Assembly: GCA_004297315.1 (NCBI GenBank)
Contig: SCTU01000205.1
Location: forward strand, 1-37,386
Direction: 5' to 3'
Length of the DNA stretch: 37,386 nucleotides
DNA from: Dehalococcoidia bacterium
GTDB taxonomy: Bacteria; Chloroflexota; Dehalococcoidia; UBA2979
Position numbers and translations under genes: made by a program. The notes under the pieces are model-generated. The model did no database searches. It was given only the letters and a program-made list of their open reading frames with translations, and was not told the DNA's origin. Positions 16,798 to 25,935 of the stretch are shown piece after piece; position 1 is the stretch's first letter; every line of letters starts with the position of its first letter.

Positions 16798-16907
16798 GCC
16801 CCCCTCTCACGGGCGTACCCCGAGCCAAACGGCTCCGAACATGCCGCCGCATGTGTGGCCCAAGCGCCAACTGACGTGAGCAGCGGCAGAAGCGAGCCGA
16901 GGTGCCC

Positions 16908-17690
16908 TCAGGCCAGCGCCGCCCGCTCGCGTCCCGCGCCGCGGAAACCGAAGGCGACGGAGATGGCGCGGGCAGCCTCCAGCAGGGGCGGAAGGGCGCT
17001 CTCCACAAAGCCCTCCGAGTAGTCGTCGCAGTGGCACGAGACGCCTACCGCGGCGACGAGACGCCCCGAGCCGTCGACCACCGGGGCGCCGACGCCACAC
17101 ACCTCATCTTGATGCTCACCGCAATTCGTCGCGTATCCCCGCCGCCGGATGCCCTCCAACTCGGTCCGAAGTCGGTCCGGGTCCGCGATTGTGGCGGTTG
17201 TGTAGCTCACCAGATCTGCCTGCAGCACTCGTTCGATCTCCACGGTCGGCTGGAAGGCAAGGGCGACTTTCCCGACCGCGCTGCAATAGGCGGGTGAGCG
17301 TGCGGCGACCGGCTGGGCGACGCAGTCCTCGCCGTGAAGGACGGCCCTCGCGATCGCTAAGACGTCTCCTTCGTCGTATACGGCCAACACCGTCAAGCGG
17401 TTGAGCCGTCTGGCCAGCCGCTGCAGCGACGGCATCGCTAGCTCGTACACACGGGTAGTCTGAGGCGCGCGCATCGCGAGTTCCCACAGCGCGGGGCCGA
17501 GCCTGTAGCGCGCGTTGTCGAGGTTCTGTGCGACATATGCATGCTCGCGGAGTTTCGCCAGCACGCGGTGAGCGCTCGTCCTCGGCATCAGAAGTTCACC
17601 ACTGATCTCCTGGAGGGACATCTCTCCGCGGTCGGCAAGGAGTTCGACGACGGCCAGCGCCTTACCGACCGACTGGAGACTCTCGCGCAT
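16908..17690 (-). CDS. IclR-family transcriptional regulator
   Basis: The 260-residue regulator has an N-terminal winged helix (QSVGKALAVVELLADRGEMSLQEISGELLMPRTSAHRVLAKL) and an IclR effector domain with AYCSAVGKVALAF, RRRGYATNCGEHQDEVCGVGAPVVDGSGRLVAAVGVS. IclR regulators usually sense a small organic acid and control a neighbouring catabolic operon. It is divergent from the catabolic cluster starting at 17988, its likely target. I chose ATG 17690 because it starts the conserved domain; the frame is open to 17843 (other Met codons at 17747 and 17798), but that N-terminus has no family match. Confidence 0.9.
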   Translation of the reverse strand: MRESLQSVGKALAVVELLADRGEMSLQEISGELLMPRTSAHRVLAKLREHAYVAQNLDNARYRLGPALWELAMRAPQTTRVYELAMPSLQRLARRLNRLTVLAVYDEGDVLAIARAVLHGEDCVAQPVAARSPAYCSAVGKVALAFQPTVEIERVLQADLVSYTTATIADPDRLRTELEGIRRRGYATNCGEHQDEVCGVGAPVVDGSGRLVAAVGVSCHCDDYSEGFVESALPPLLEAARAISVAFGFRGAGRERAALA

Positions 17691-17987
17691 CTCGCTCAAA
17701 CCTAACGTTACTCGCTCACTCGTTCGACATAGATTCGGGCCGTTCATCCCTCGCGAGATCGGCTTGGAACGCTGCGCTGACGCCTGACCCCACGCCATTG
17801 ACAAGTTCCATCTCGATGCTAACTTACCGCCGAAATTCCACATTGTGAACTCCCCCGTCCGTGATGCGGAACGCGTTCACCAAAACCGAGAGGTGGAGAC
17901 GGCCTGACCCAGACCAGGACAGGCCGCAAACGTATTCCCGAGGGGAAAACCGTGTCGGGGTCCCGACCAGAGTGAGGAGGTGTGGAG

Positions 17988-18257
17988 ATGACGAGTCACC
18001 GGGAACGAGCATTCCGGCAGGAAGTCGGGCGCCGGCTGCGTACCCGACGTGAGTCTCTTGGCCTCACGCAGGAAGAGATCGCGTGGGAGGCGGGCGTGGC
18101 GCAAGGCTCCATCTCCCACTACGAACAAGGCAAGAGCGAGATACCGCTCGGCGTTTTGATCGAGATCTGCCGCAGGTTCGGAGTTTCGCCGCTCGAAATC
18201 GTCCCGTCGCTTGGCACCGCAGCACCGGAACCGGGGTTCACCGCACGCGCCTCGTAG
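17988..18257 (+). CDS. Small XRE-family helix-turn-helix regulator
   Basis: The 89-residue protein is one Cro/C1-type HTH domain: VGRRLRTRRESLGLTQEEIAWEAGVAQGSISHYEQGKSEIPL. A short tail follows with no effector domain. AGGAGG at 17975-17980 sits seven bases before ATG 17988; the GTG at 17982 is a less likely start. A short palindrome TCGGGGTCCCGA at 17955-17966 lies just upstream and could be its own operator. It lies 31 bases before the enoyl-CoA hydratase gene and probably shares its transcript, so it may tune the catabolic cluster. Confidence 0.87.
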   Translation: MTSHRERAFRQEVGRRLRTRRESLGLTQEEIAWEAGVAQGSISHYEQGKSEIPLGVLIEICRRFGVSPLEIVPSLGTAAPEPGFTARAS

Positions 18258-18288
18258 CGACCGGGCAGCGACGGACTGGAGACCGCTC

Positions 18289-19197
18289 ATGTATGACGAC
18301 ATTCTGTACGAAGAAGAGGGCCGGCTCGCGTACATCACGTTGAACCGCCCGGAGAAGCTCAACGCACTCTCGAACAACCTCCGCGGCGAGCTCATGCACG
18401 CGATGAAGCGTGCCGAGGGCAATGCCGAGATCGGGGTGATCATCCTTCGCGCGAACGGTCGGGCGTTCAGTTCGGGTTATGACTTGACGCCGACTCGCCT
18501 TGCGACGAGTGGGTCCGAGTTCGTCCATCCGCTGTCGCTGCTGCCTGACACAGGCTCGACACATCCGGGGCCCGGCCAGTGGGCGCGCCACGTGGTGATG
18601 ACGAACTGGACCATCTGGGAACTCGCGAAGCCAGTGGTGGCCCAGATTCACGGCTACTGTCTCGCGGGCGGGACCGAGTTGGCCTCGATCTGCGACTTCC
18701 GGATTGTGGCCGAGGACGCGCAGGTCGGGTATCCGCCGGTCCGGGCGATGTCGACTATGGACATGCTGTGGACGCCTTGGCTCCTTCCGCCCGCGAAGGC
18801 GCGCGAGTTCGCGTACGTAGGGGACTCGATCTCGGGACGCGAGATGGAGCGACTGGGGTGGGCAAACTACGCCGTGCCAAAAGAGCAACTCGCGCAGTTC
18901 ACCGTCGATTTCGCACGGCGCATGGCGCATATCGACAACGACATGCTGATGTATTCGAAGCGCGCCGTGAACCGGCAGTACGAGGCGATGGGGATCCGCG
19001 CGGGCCTGTGGTCCGGGACGGAGATACAGGCATTGAGTGCGGCCCGCCCGGCAGCCGCCGAATGGGGCCGCCACGTGCGCGAGGAGGGGCTCAAGGCAGC
19101 GCTCGAGTGGCGCGACGGCCCGTTCCGAGACTTTCGCGGCGCATACGCTAGCGCGCCTGCAGACCGCCCGCTCGCGAGCGGCGACAGCGCGCGATGA
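18289..19197 (+). CDS. Enoyl-CoA hydratase/isomerase (crotonase) family protein
   Basis: The 302-residue crotonase has the first oxyanion-hole segment ANGRAFSSGYDL and the second HGYCLAGGTELASICDFRIVAEDAQVGYPP. The Glu in GGTELA matches the first catalytic Glu of hydratases; the second Glu position reads GYPPVRAM, so only one catalytic Glu is evident and the reaction may differ from simple hydration. It is longer than a standard 260-residue hydratase, with an insertion (residues about 75-105) and a C-terminal extension. ATG 18289 has GGAG at a normal distance. It probably acts on a CoA ester produced by the CoA-transferase and dehydrogenase downstream. Confidence 0.88.
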   Translation: MYDDILYEEEGRLAYITLNRPEKLNALSNNLRGELMHAMKRAEGNAEIGVIILRANGRAFSSGYDLTPTRLATSGSEFVHPLSLLPDTGSTHPGPGQWARHVVMTNWTIWELAKPVVAQIHGYCLAGGTELASICDFRIVAEDAQVGYPPVRAMSTMDMLWTPWLLPPAKAREFAYVGDSISGREMERLGWANYAVPKEQLAQFTVDFARRMAHIDNDMLMYSKRAVNRQYEAMGIRAGLWSGTEIQALSAARPAAAEWGRHVREEGLKAALEWRDGPFRDFRGAYASAPADRPLASGDSAR

Positions 19198-19581
19198 CGC
19201 CAGTCAGACAACCGCGCCTGCTGAGGCGGCCCGTCGCTGCACCTTTGATTCGCCTCGCCCGCGAAGAGATCGCAGCGATCGCGGCTGGGATCCGGTCGAG
19301 CCCCTCTGTTCGAGGCACGGTCACGCCGCACGCGCACAGGCACGGCATATGGAGTGCAGCCTGGTACTCGGAACGGGCGTGGCATCAATCGCGTCGCGCC
19401 TACCACGCTCACGACATCAGTCGACCAATCGAACGACCCGCCGGGCACCGCGGCATCAAATCCCTGATTGTCATCATCTGAGCGGGAGCGCCATAGTGCC
19501 GCGCATTCGAGCCCAATTCGTCACATGGCGATGACATCGCCACCCGGGGGACGACGACCGCGGCTTCAAGGGGGACGATCC
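19198..19581. other. Intergenic region before the ABC importer genes
   Basis: About 380 bases without a convincing gene separate the hydratase and the substrate-binding lipoprotein. A 95-codon plus-strand frame at 19194-19481 overlaps the hydratase stop, but its product is rich in Arg, His and Trp and has no recognisable domain. A promoter for the importer genes may lie here; I could not identify one. Confidence 0.5.
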
Positions 19582-21405
19582 ATGGACACGGCAAACTACT
19601 GGACCGCAAGGCGAGTCACGCGTCGGAGCGCCCTGACCGGCGCCGGTGTCGTCCTGGCCGGCCTCGGCGGCGCCGCCCTTGTGGGTTGCGGCTCGAACGA
19701 CAAGGGTTCATCGGGTGGCGATGGAGGATCGGGCGGAGGGGGCGGCGGAGCGTCCGGCGGAGGCGGCGGTGCGCCCAGCCTGCCTCGCGCGCCCGGATTC
19801 CCGGGTGAGAAGTTCGGGCAGGTGCCGGTCAACAAGAAGGCGCGTGTCATGGGGGGCACGCTCAACATGCCCGGCTCGGACCGGGCCCTCGGCGGTCGCA
19901 CCATGGACCCCGATGTCTCCGGGTTCTTCGCGCCGGCCGAATACGTGAACGACCGCCTGGTCTACCCCGCCGGATGGACGGAGGAACTGAAGTTCGACCT
20001 CCTCCAGTCATTTGAATGGAAGGGGACGACGGAGCTCGTCCTGAAGATCCGGCCGGGTGTGAAGACGCACAACCGTCCTCCGACAAACGGCCGCATCGTG
20101 GACGCCGAGGATGTGGCGTTCAGCATCAACCGGAAGGCCGGCGTCCTTGATCCGAAGGCCGCCCAGAAGTACCCGCGAAGGGCCTACTTCACCGGCCTCG
20201 AGCGGGCCGAAGCGGTCGACCCTGTGACGGTCCGAGTGAAGCTGAGCAGCCCGAACGCCTCGCTGATGAACGCCTTCGCGGACATCCGGCAGGGGATCCA
20301 ACTCAAAGAGCTGGAAAAGTGGGACTTCAAGGACATGACGAAATTCCCGGGCTTCGGCCCGTGGATGATCGTCGAGGACATCGACTCGGTCCGCGCCACA
20401 TTCGCGCCGCACCCGGACTACTACCGGAAGGACGAGGAGGGCGGCCGGCCTTCGTTCGAGAAAATGGTGCTTCAGGCCTACCCGGACCGCGCCGCGGCGC
20501 TCGCGGCATTCATCACCGGTGAGACCGACACCCTGCAGCAGGTGGCGCCCCAGGAGGACGCGCAGGTGACCGCCAGCGTCAAGGGCGCCCTCAGGTATCG
20601 CAGTCCCAGCGCGACGATTACGCATGTGAACATTAACCCCAACAAGATCACGGCGTTCCAGGACCAGCGCGTGCGCAAGGCATGGCTCTACGCGCGCGAC
20701 TTCAAAGCGATCGGCGACCCGATCTCAGCACCCGGCTGGATGTACAGCGGGCCGTTCCACCCGATGCATGACCCCTCGCGGACGTCAGACGAGATCAAGA
20801 AGTTCCGCGGCTACAACCCGGACACCAAGGCAGCCGACATCGCGGAAGGGGTGAAGCTGCTTGACGCCGCGGGCTACCCACGGGGCAAGGGGATCGCGTT
20901 CAAGATCTGGAGCGGCGGCGCGACCGGACGCAACTTCGAATCCGGCGAGCGAGTCCGTGACCAGTTGATCAAGGCGTACCCCGAGATGAAGGTGACGCTG
21001 AATCCGGCCCCGGACACCGCGACGTTCAACGCCAAGTTGAACGACGGCGACTTCGAGTCGCTGGCGCACGACTTTGCTCAGGTCCCAGACGTCGCCCTGA
21101 ACGGGATGACGTACTACCACTCCGCCGGCGGTCGCAACTACGCGAAGATCAAGGAGCCATGGATCGACGAGGCCATGGTCAAGATCTTGCAGGCCCTCGA
21201 CCCCAAGGAGCGCAAGCAACTGGTCAGCGACTTCGAAGAGAAGTACATCGACTGGGGCCCGCCCATCCTGAACAACGCGGTCGTCATGACCGACCACGCG
21301 TTCCAGGCCAACATCGGCGGTGCAGACCTCATCGCCGGAACGTGGCAGTACTTCTACACGCTTGGTTACGGCGGGCTGCAGCGGTGGCTCTGGCGCACGA
21401 AGTGA
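19582..21405 (+). CDS. ABC transporter substrate-binding lipoprotein (peptide/nickel SBP_bac_5 type)
   Basis: The 607-residue protein has a Tat-type signal (TRRSALTGAGVVLAGLGGAAL) ending in the lipobox LVGC, so it should be exported folded and lipidated at Cys. A glycine/serine-rich tether of about 30 residues follows. The mature part is a family 5 solute-binding protein: TEELKFDLLQSFEWKGTTELVLKIRPGVKTH, DAEDVAFSINR, and a late VALNGMTYYHSAGGRNYAKIKEPWIDEAM segment. Such proteins bind peptides, opines, nickel or other small solutes; the substrate here is unknown. ATG 19582 has AGGGGGA upstream. Two permease genes follow. Confidence 0.9.
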   Translation: MDTANYWTARRVTRRSALTGAGVVLAGLGGAALVGCGSNDKGSSGGDGGSGGGGGGASGGGGGAPSLPRAPGFPGEKFGQVPVNKKARVMGGTLNMPGSDRALGGRTMDPDVSGFFAPAEYVNDRLVYPAGWTEELKFDLLQSFEWKGTTELVLKIRPGVKTHNRPPTNGRIVDAEDVAFSINRKAGVLDPKAAQKYPRRAYFTGLERAEAVDPVTVRVKLSSPNASLMNAFADIRQGIQLKELEKWDFKDMTKFPGFGPWMIVEDIDSVRATFAPHPDYYRKDEEGGRPSFEKMVLQAYPDRAAALAAFITGETDTLQQVAPQEDAQVTASVKGALRYRSPSATITHVNINPNKITAFQDQRVRKAWLYARDFKAIGDPISAPGWMYSGPFHPMHDPSRTSDEIKKFRGYNPDTKAADIAEGVKLLDAAGYPRGKGIAFKIWSGGATGRNFESGERVRDQLIKAYPEMKVTLNPAPDTATFNAKLNDGDFESLAHDFAQVPDVALNGMTYYHSAGGRNYAKIKEPWIDEAMVKILQALDPKERKQLVSDFEEKYIDWGPPILNNAVVMTDHAFQANIGGADLIAGTWQYFYTLGYGGLQRWLWRTK

Positions 21406-21520
21406 CGGACGGGACGCCCGCGGAGAGGCATGCCATGGCGTGAGGGGACACGAGTCGCCAGGTGTTGGACGATGGGCGACGGCTTGGCTCAGCGGAACGG
21501 TGGGGACAGGACCAGACCTC

Positions 21521-22465
21521 GTGATCAAGTACGCCGCAACGCGACTTCTGGGGATGGTGCCGACCGTCCTGATCCTGTTGTTCCTCGCCGTCGTCATGAT
21601 CGACTTCATCCCGGGCGACATCGTCGATCTCATGATGGAGGGGAACCCGAGCCCAGAGCATCGGGCCGAGATCGAGACAGCGCTTGGACTGGACCGTTCG
21701 CTCGTCGTCCGCTACGTCGAATACGTGCGCGGCCTCTTGGTTGGGGACTTCGGCACTTCGCTCTGGAACAAGCAGCCCATCCTGCCGGAACTGCTCCGTC
21801 GCGTGCCTGTCACGATCGAGATCGCGATCCTCGCAACCGTGATCGGGACGGCGACGGGGGTATTGCTCGGCGTGCTGTCGGCGTTGCGTCAGGACGGACC
21901 GCTCGATTACGTGCTTCGGAGCATCTCGATCCTGGGCATCAGCTTCCCGAGTTTCGCGATTGCCACGCTCGTCGTGATCATGCCGGCGATCTGGTGGGGC
22001 GTCTCCCCGACGCTCAGATATGTTGGGTTCAGGGAGGACCCCCTGGGGCACCTCATGATCATCCTCGTGCCATCAATCGTGCTCTCGTTCAACCTCACAG
22101 CCTCCATCATGCGCCTGAGCCGGACGACCATGCTGGACGTGCTGCGCCAGGACTACATCCGTACGGCGAGGGCAAAAGGGCTCACGACCTCACAGGTGAT
22201 GCTCCGCCATGCCTTGAAGAACGCGATGATCCCCGTGATCACACTGACCGGACTGCAGATCGCGTTCCTGATCGGCGGCTCCGTCATTGTGGAAAGCGTC
22301 TTCGTCATCCCGGGGCTGGGCCGCTACCTGCTGACTGCCGTGAACCAGCGAGATTACCCGGCCTTCCAGGCGATCGTGGTCCTGCTCGGCATCTTCGTGA
22401 TGGGGGTGAACCTCTTGGTCGATCTCTCCTACGCCTGGTTCGACCCGCGCATCCGGATGAGCTAG
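21521..22465 (+). CDS. ABC transporter permease (DppB-type)
   Basis: The 314-residue membrane protein starts KYAATRLLGMVPTVLILLF, the usual N-terminus of DppB/OppB permeases. It has the TTM-coupling EAA-like loop DYIRTARAKGLTTSQVMLRHALKNAMIPVI and closes with YAWFDPRIR. Six membrane helices are plausible. GTG 21521 gives the standard DppB N-terminus, although its ribosome site is weak; the frame is open further upstream to 21320, overlapping the binding-protein gene. It pairs with the DppC-type permease 36 bases downstream. Confidence 0.9.
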   Translation: MIKYAATRLLGMVPTVLILLFLAVVMIDFIPGDIVDLMMEGNPSPEHRAEIETALGLDRSLVVRYVEYVRGLLVGDFGTSLWNKQPILPELLRRVPVTIEIAILATVIGTATGVLLGVLSALRQDGPLDYVLRSISILGISFPSFAIATLVVIMPAIWWGVSPTLRYVGFREDPLGHLMIILVPSIVLSFNLTASIMRLSRTTMLDVLRQDYIRTARAKGLTTSQVMLRHALKNAMIPVITLTGLQIAFLIGGSVIVESVFVIPGLGRYLLTAVNQRDYPAFQAIVVLLGIFVMGVNLLVDLSYAWFDPRIRMS

Positions 22466-22501
22466 CGCACGTCAATGGCGGAGACGCGAGGAGTTGACTA
22501 G

Positions 22502-23407
22502 ATGGTTCTCGAGATCACAGCCCCGTCCGGCACGGACGATCGAGGAGCGGCCGTCGCGACGCGAGGGTGGCTCGGCCGGGCCGCGCATCTCGCGCACAAG
22601 AAACCGCTCGGTGCCTTCGGCGCCGTTGTGATGGTCCTCTTCATACTCGCGGCCGTGTTCGCGGACGCGGTCGCCCCCTATTCACCGCTCGAACACGGTG
22701 CGACGCGGCTGGCGGCGCCGTCGAGCGCGCACCTGGCTGGCACAGACCAGTATGGCCGGGATGTCCTGAGCCGCGTCGTCTTTGGCGCGCGCACCTCGCT
22801 GTATGTCGGTGTCGTCGCAACAATCCTGTCGATGGTGCCCGCGGTCCTGCTAGGCATGTCCTCTGCCTTCTTCGGAGGCTGGTACGACTACCTGATCCAG
22901 CGGTTCGTGGACACGATTCAGGCGCTCCCCGGCCTCGTCCTCCTCATCACGATCCTCGTGATCCTCGGGCCGGGGCTGTGGAACGTGATCATCGCGCTTT
23001 CGTTCAACCGCGCCATCGTGGGCAGTCGGGTCATGCGAGGCGCGACGATGGCGATCAAGAGCGAGGTGTACATCGAGGCTGCGCATGCCACGGGGGCCAC
23101 GAACCTGAGGCTGATCCTGCGTCACCTGCTTCCGAACATCGCCCCGACGATCATCGTGGTGTACTCGCTCGGCTTCGGCACCGTGATCCTGTCCGAAGCC
23201 TCACTGAGTTTCCTCGGGTACGGCATCCCGCCCCCCACGCCCTCCTGGGGCGGCATGCTCGCGGCAGACGGCCGGTCGTACATGTTTGGCGCGCCCTGGA
23301 TGCTCTGGGCACCGACGCTTGCGCTCGCGATCGTGATCTTCGCCGTCAACATGTTCGGGGACGCCATCCGCGACCTGCTGGACCCGCGCATGAGGGGCGC
23401 TGGGTAG
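22502..23407 (+). CDS. ABC transporter permease (DppC-type)
   Basis: The 301-residue permease has the DppC pattern: an N-terminal helix (LGAFGAVVMVLFILAAVFADAVAPYSP), the short conserved HLAGTDQYGRDVLSRVVFGARTSL, the EAA loop YIEAAHATGATNLRLILRHLLPNIAPTIIV, and the C-terminal LSFLGYGIPPPTPSWGGML and DPRMRG. ATG 22502 follows GAGGAG. With the DppB-type gene it forms the membrane channel for the lipoprotein at 19582. No ATPase (DppD/DppF) gene follows, so the energising subunit must be encoded elsewhere. Confidence 0.92.
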   Translation: MVLEITAPSGTDDRGAAVATRGWLGRAAHLAHKKPLGAFGAVVMVLFILAAVFADAVAPYSPLEHGATRLAAPSSAHLAGTDQYGRDVLSRVVFGARTSLYVGVVATILSMVPAVLLGMSSAFFGGWYDYLIQRFVDTIQALPGLVLLITILVILGPGLWNVIIALSFNRAIVGSRVMRGATMAIKSEVYIEAAHATGATNLRLILRHLLPNIAPTIIVVYSLGFGTVILSEASLSFLGYGIPPPTPSWGGMLAADGRSYMFGAPWMLWAPTLALAIVIFAVNMFGDAIRDLLDPRMRGAG

Positions 23408-23510
23408 GATGCGATCCCCCGCGATGCCGGAATGCGTGACGGCGCCGGCGTCGCGGGCCGTGCCGTCCGGGCCTGGCGCAGGCGCGGACAGCACGAGGTA
23501 AGGGGGTCCG

Positions 23511-25877
23511 ATGGCCGGTGCGCTGACCGGATTCACGGTCGTCGACTGCAGCGAGGGCGTGGCGGGTGGATACGCTGGGCGTCTGCTCGCCGACCTCGGC
23601 GCGCGCGTCGTGAAGGTGGAGCCGCCCGGCGGTGAACGGCTGCGCTGGCTTGGCCCGTTTCGGGGGGACAAGCCAGACCGCGAGCAGGGCGGCCTGCACC
23701 TGGCGCTAAACGCCGGCAAGGAAAGCGTCGTCGTCGACCTGGACACGCCGGAGGGCCAGCAACGGTTCCGCACGTTGGCAGACGGAGCCGACCTCGTCCT
23801 CGAGAGCGCGGGGCCGGGCGTGATGGCGTCGCGCGGTCTCGGCTATGAAGCGCTCAGCGACGGGCATGCCGCCCTCGTGTATGCCTCTCACTCTCCGTTC
23901 GGCTCGGACGGGCCCTACGCGAAACGGGCGACGAGCGAAATCGTCGACTATGCCATGGGCGGCTACATGTACTTCAGCGGGCATCCGGAACGCGCGCCGC
24001 TGCTGGTACCCGGGCATCAGGGCGAACTCCACGCGGGCATGCAACTCGCGTGCGGCGCGGTGATCGCGCTGTGGCACGCGCTGCGAAGCGGTGCAGGGCA
24101 ACACGTCGACGTCTCCACGTTCGAGTCGATGCTCAACGCGCACTCCTGGTTGACCACGCAGTGGACTCATGAAGGGGAGATCGCCGGGCGCACGGAGTCC
24201 GTAATCATCCCGTGCGCGGACGGCGCGATCTTCTGGATGGGCGGTGCCGCCAGCACCGACGTCTTCTTGTTGATGGATCGTCCCGACCTCATCGCGGACC
24301 CACGCTGGAGCACGGTGGCCGGCTGGCGCGAGGCGGCGCCCGAGGTACGCGCGATGCTGGCGTCCTGGGCGAGCGACAAGTCGAAGCATGAGATCTATCA
24401 CCTGGCGCAGCAGCTACGTGTCCCGCTCACCCCGGTCAATACGGTCGAGGACCTCGCCTGTTCCGAGCAGTTCAACGTGCGGGGCTGGTGGCGGCGAGTC
24501 GATCACCCCGCCGCCGGTCAGGTCGAATTGCCGGGGCCACCGTGGCTATTTTCGGAGACTCCTGCGCGTGTCTCATCCGCCCCGCTGCTCGATTCCAGCG
24601 CGGGGATCTCGCTCCCCCAGCGGGCAGCGGCGGAAGGGACGCCGGGGCGAGCGGCGCGCGCCCAGCCGTTTGAGGGCCTGCGCGTCCTTGAAGTGACGGC
24701 TAACTGGGCAGGACCGCTCGCCGGTCGCCACTTTGGCGACATGGGTGCCGACGTCATCAAGTTCGAGGTCGGGCGGCGGCCGGCGACCCGCGGCGGACAC
24801 CCTGCCGGGCGTGAAGCCTGGACCACTCCGTACAACCGCTCCGGCTACTTCAATCTCTTCAACCGCAACAAGCGCGACCTGGTGATGGACCTCTCCACGC
24901 CGCAGGGTCGGGAACTGTTCCTGCGGCTCGTCGAGGATGCCGACGTCGTCGTCGAAAACAACAGCGCGCGCGTCTTCCCGCAGTTCGGGCTCGACTACGC
25001 CACGCTTGCCGCGCGAAACCCACGCATCGTCATGTGCTCGATGTCAGGGTTCGGCGCCTTTGGGCCGGAGCAACACTACGTCGCCTACGGAGCCAACATC
25101 GAGGCGTCCGGCGGGCTGGTGGCCGTCACGGGCTACGGCGACGGGGTGCTCTACCACACTGGCTCGTTCTACGCCGACCCGATCACGGGAACGCAGGGCG
25201 CGCTCGGAATCGTGGCGGCGCTGATCGCGCGCGAACGCAGCGGCCACGGCCAGTACATCGACATGGCACTGCAGGAGTCAGGCGCAGCCTTCCAGGTCGA
25301 GGCGATCATGGACTATCGCCTCAACGGCCGCGTGGCGGGGCCGATGAACAACCGCTCCCGCCGGATCGCTCCGCAAGGCGCGTACCGTTGCGCGGGCAGC
25401 GACGGCTGGGTCGCCATCGGCGTGGAGACCGACGACCAGTGGGCGGCGCTCGTGTCTGTGATCGGACGTCCAGAACTCGCGGAGACGTTTCCGGACGTCA
25501 CGGCACGGCTCGCAGCGCAGGACCAGATCGATGAAGCCATCGGCGCCTGGTCCTTGCAGTTCGACCACAACCGGGCCACCGCGCTCCTCCAGAGTGCTGG
25601 AGTGCCATCCGGACCGGTGCTGGCCAACTGGGAGATCGTGAGCGACCCGCATCTGTACCGCAGGGGCTACTTCGTCGACGTCGTCCATCCCGAGGTGGGG
25701 CACCACCGGTGGGACGGCTATCCGTGGCAATTGTCGCGGACGCCCGGCCAGGTGCGACGGCCGGCGCCGCTTTTCGGCGAGCACAACGACGACGTCCTGC
25801 AAAACACACTTCGGCTGTCCCACGAAGAGATCGCAGCGCTCCGAAGCGATGGGGTCGTAGCTGACGCACCGCTCTAG
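23511..25877 (+). CDS. Double-domain CaiB/BaiF family CoA-transferase
   Basis: The 788-residue protein is two class III CoA-transferase domains in tandem. The first begins LTGFTVVDCSEGVAGGYAGRLLADLGARVVKVE; the second begins near residue 386 with FEGLRVLEVTANWAGPLAGRHFGDMGADVIKFE. Class III enzymes use an Asp to form a CoA anhydride. The second half has it in YADPITGTQGALGI (Asp556), while the aligned position of the first half is Glu172 in GELHAGMQLACG. It may therefore be an asymmetric enzyme with one active half; single-domain members normally work as interlocked dimers. It probably activates the imported acid to its CoA ester. ATG 23511 follows AAGGGGG. Confidence 0.9.
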   Translation: MAGALTGFTVVDCSEGVAGGYAGRLLADLGARVVKVEPPGGERLRWLGPFRGDKPDREQGGLHLALNAGKESVVVDLDTPEGQQRFRTLADGADLVLESAGPGVMASRGLGYEALSDGHAALVYASHSPFGSDGPYAKRATSEIVDYAMGGYMYFSGHPERAPLLVPGHQGELHAGMQLACGAVIALWHALRSGAGQHVDVSTFESMLNAHSWLTTQWTHEGEIAGRTESVIIPCADGAIFWMGGAASTDVFLLMDRPDLIADPRWSTVAGWREAAPEVRAMLASWASDKSKHEIYHLAQQLRVPLTPVNTVEDLACSEQFNVRGWWRRVDHPAAGQVELPGPPWLFSETPARVSSAPLLDSSAGISLPQRAAAEGTPGRAARAQPFEGLRVLEVTANWAGPLAGRHFGDMGADVIKFEVGRRPATRGGHPAGREAWTTPYNRSGYFNLFNRNKRDLVMDLSTPQGRELFLRLVEDADVVVENNSARVFPQFGLDYATLAARNPRIVMCSMSGFGAFGPEQHYVAYGANIEASGGLVAVTGYGDGVLYHTGSFYADPITGTQGALGIVAALIARERSGHGQYIDMALQESGAAFQVEAIMDYRLNGRVAGPMNNRSRRIAPQGAYRCAGSDGWVAIGVETDDQWAALVSVIGRPELAETFPDVTARLAAQDQIDEAIGAWSLQFDHNRATALLQSAGVPSGPVLANWEIVSDPHLYRRGYFVDVVHPEVGHHRWDGYPWQLSRTPGQVRRPAPLFGEHNDDVLQNTLRLSHEEIAALRSDGVVADAPL

Positions 25878-25935
25878 GTGCCGACGGGCCGGGATGAGGT
25901 AGCCGCCAGCGGGGCGCTGGGTGGAGGAGACAACG

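Noticed and set aside
17845..17880. GTGAAC and GTTCAC arms 24 bases apart in the IclR/XRE intergenic region
   Set aside because: The arms are short and far apart, so chance is likely; an IclR operator could be here but I cannot support it.
19194..19481. 95-codon frame after the enoyl-CoA hydratase
   Set aside because: It overlaps the hydratase stop in a coupled-looking way, but it has no ribosome site, unusual composition (Arg, His, Trp) and no family resemblance.
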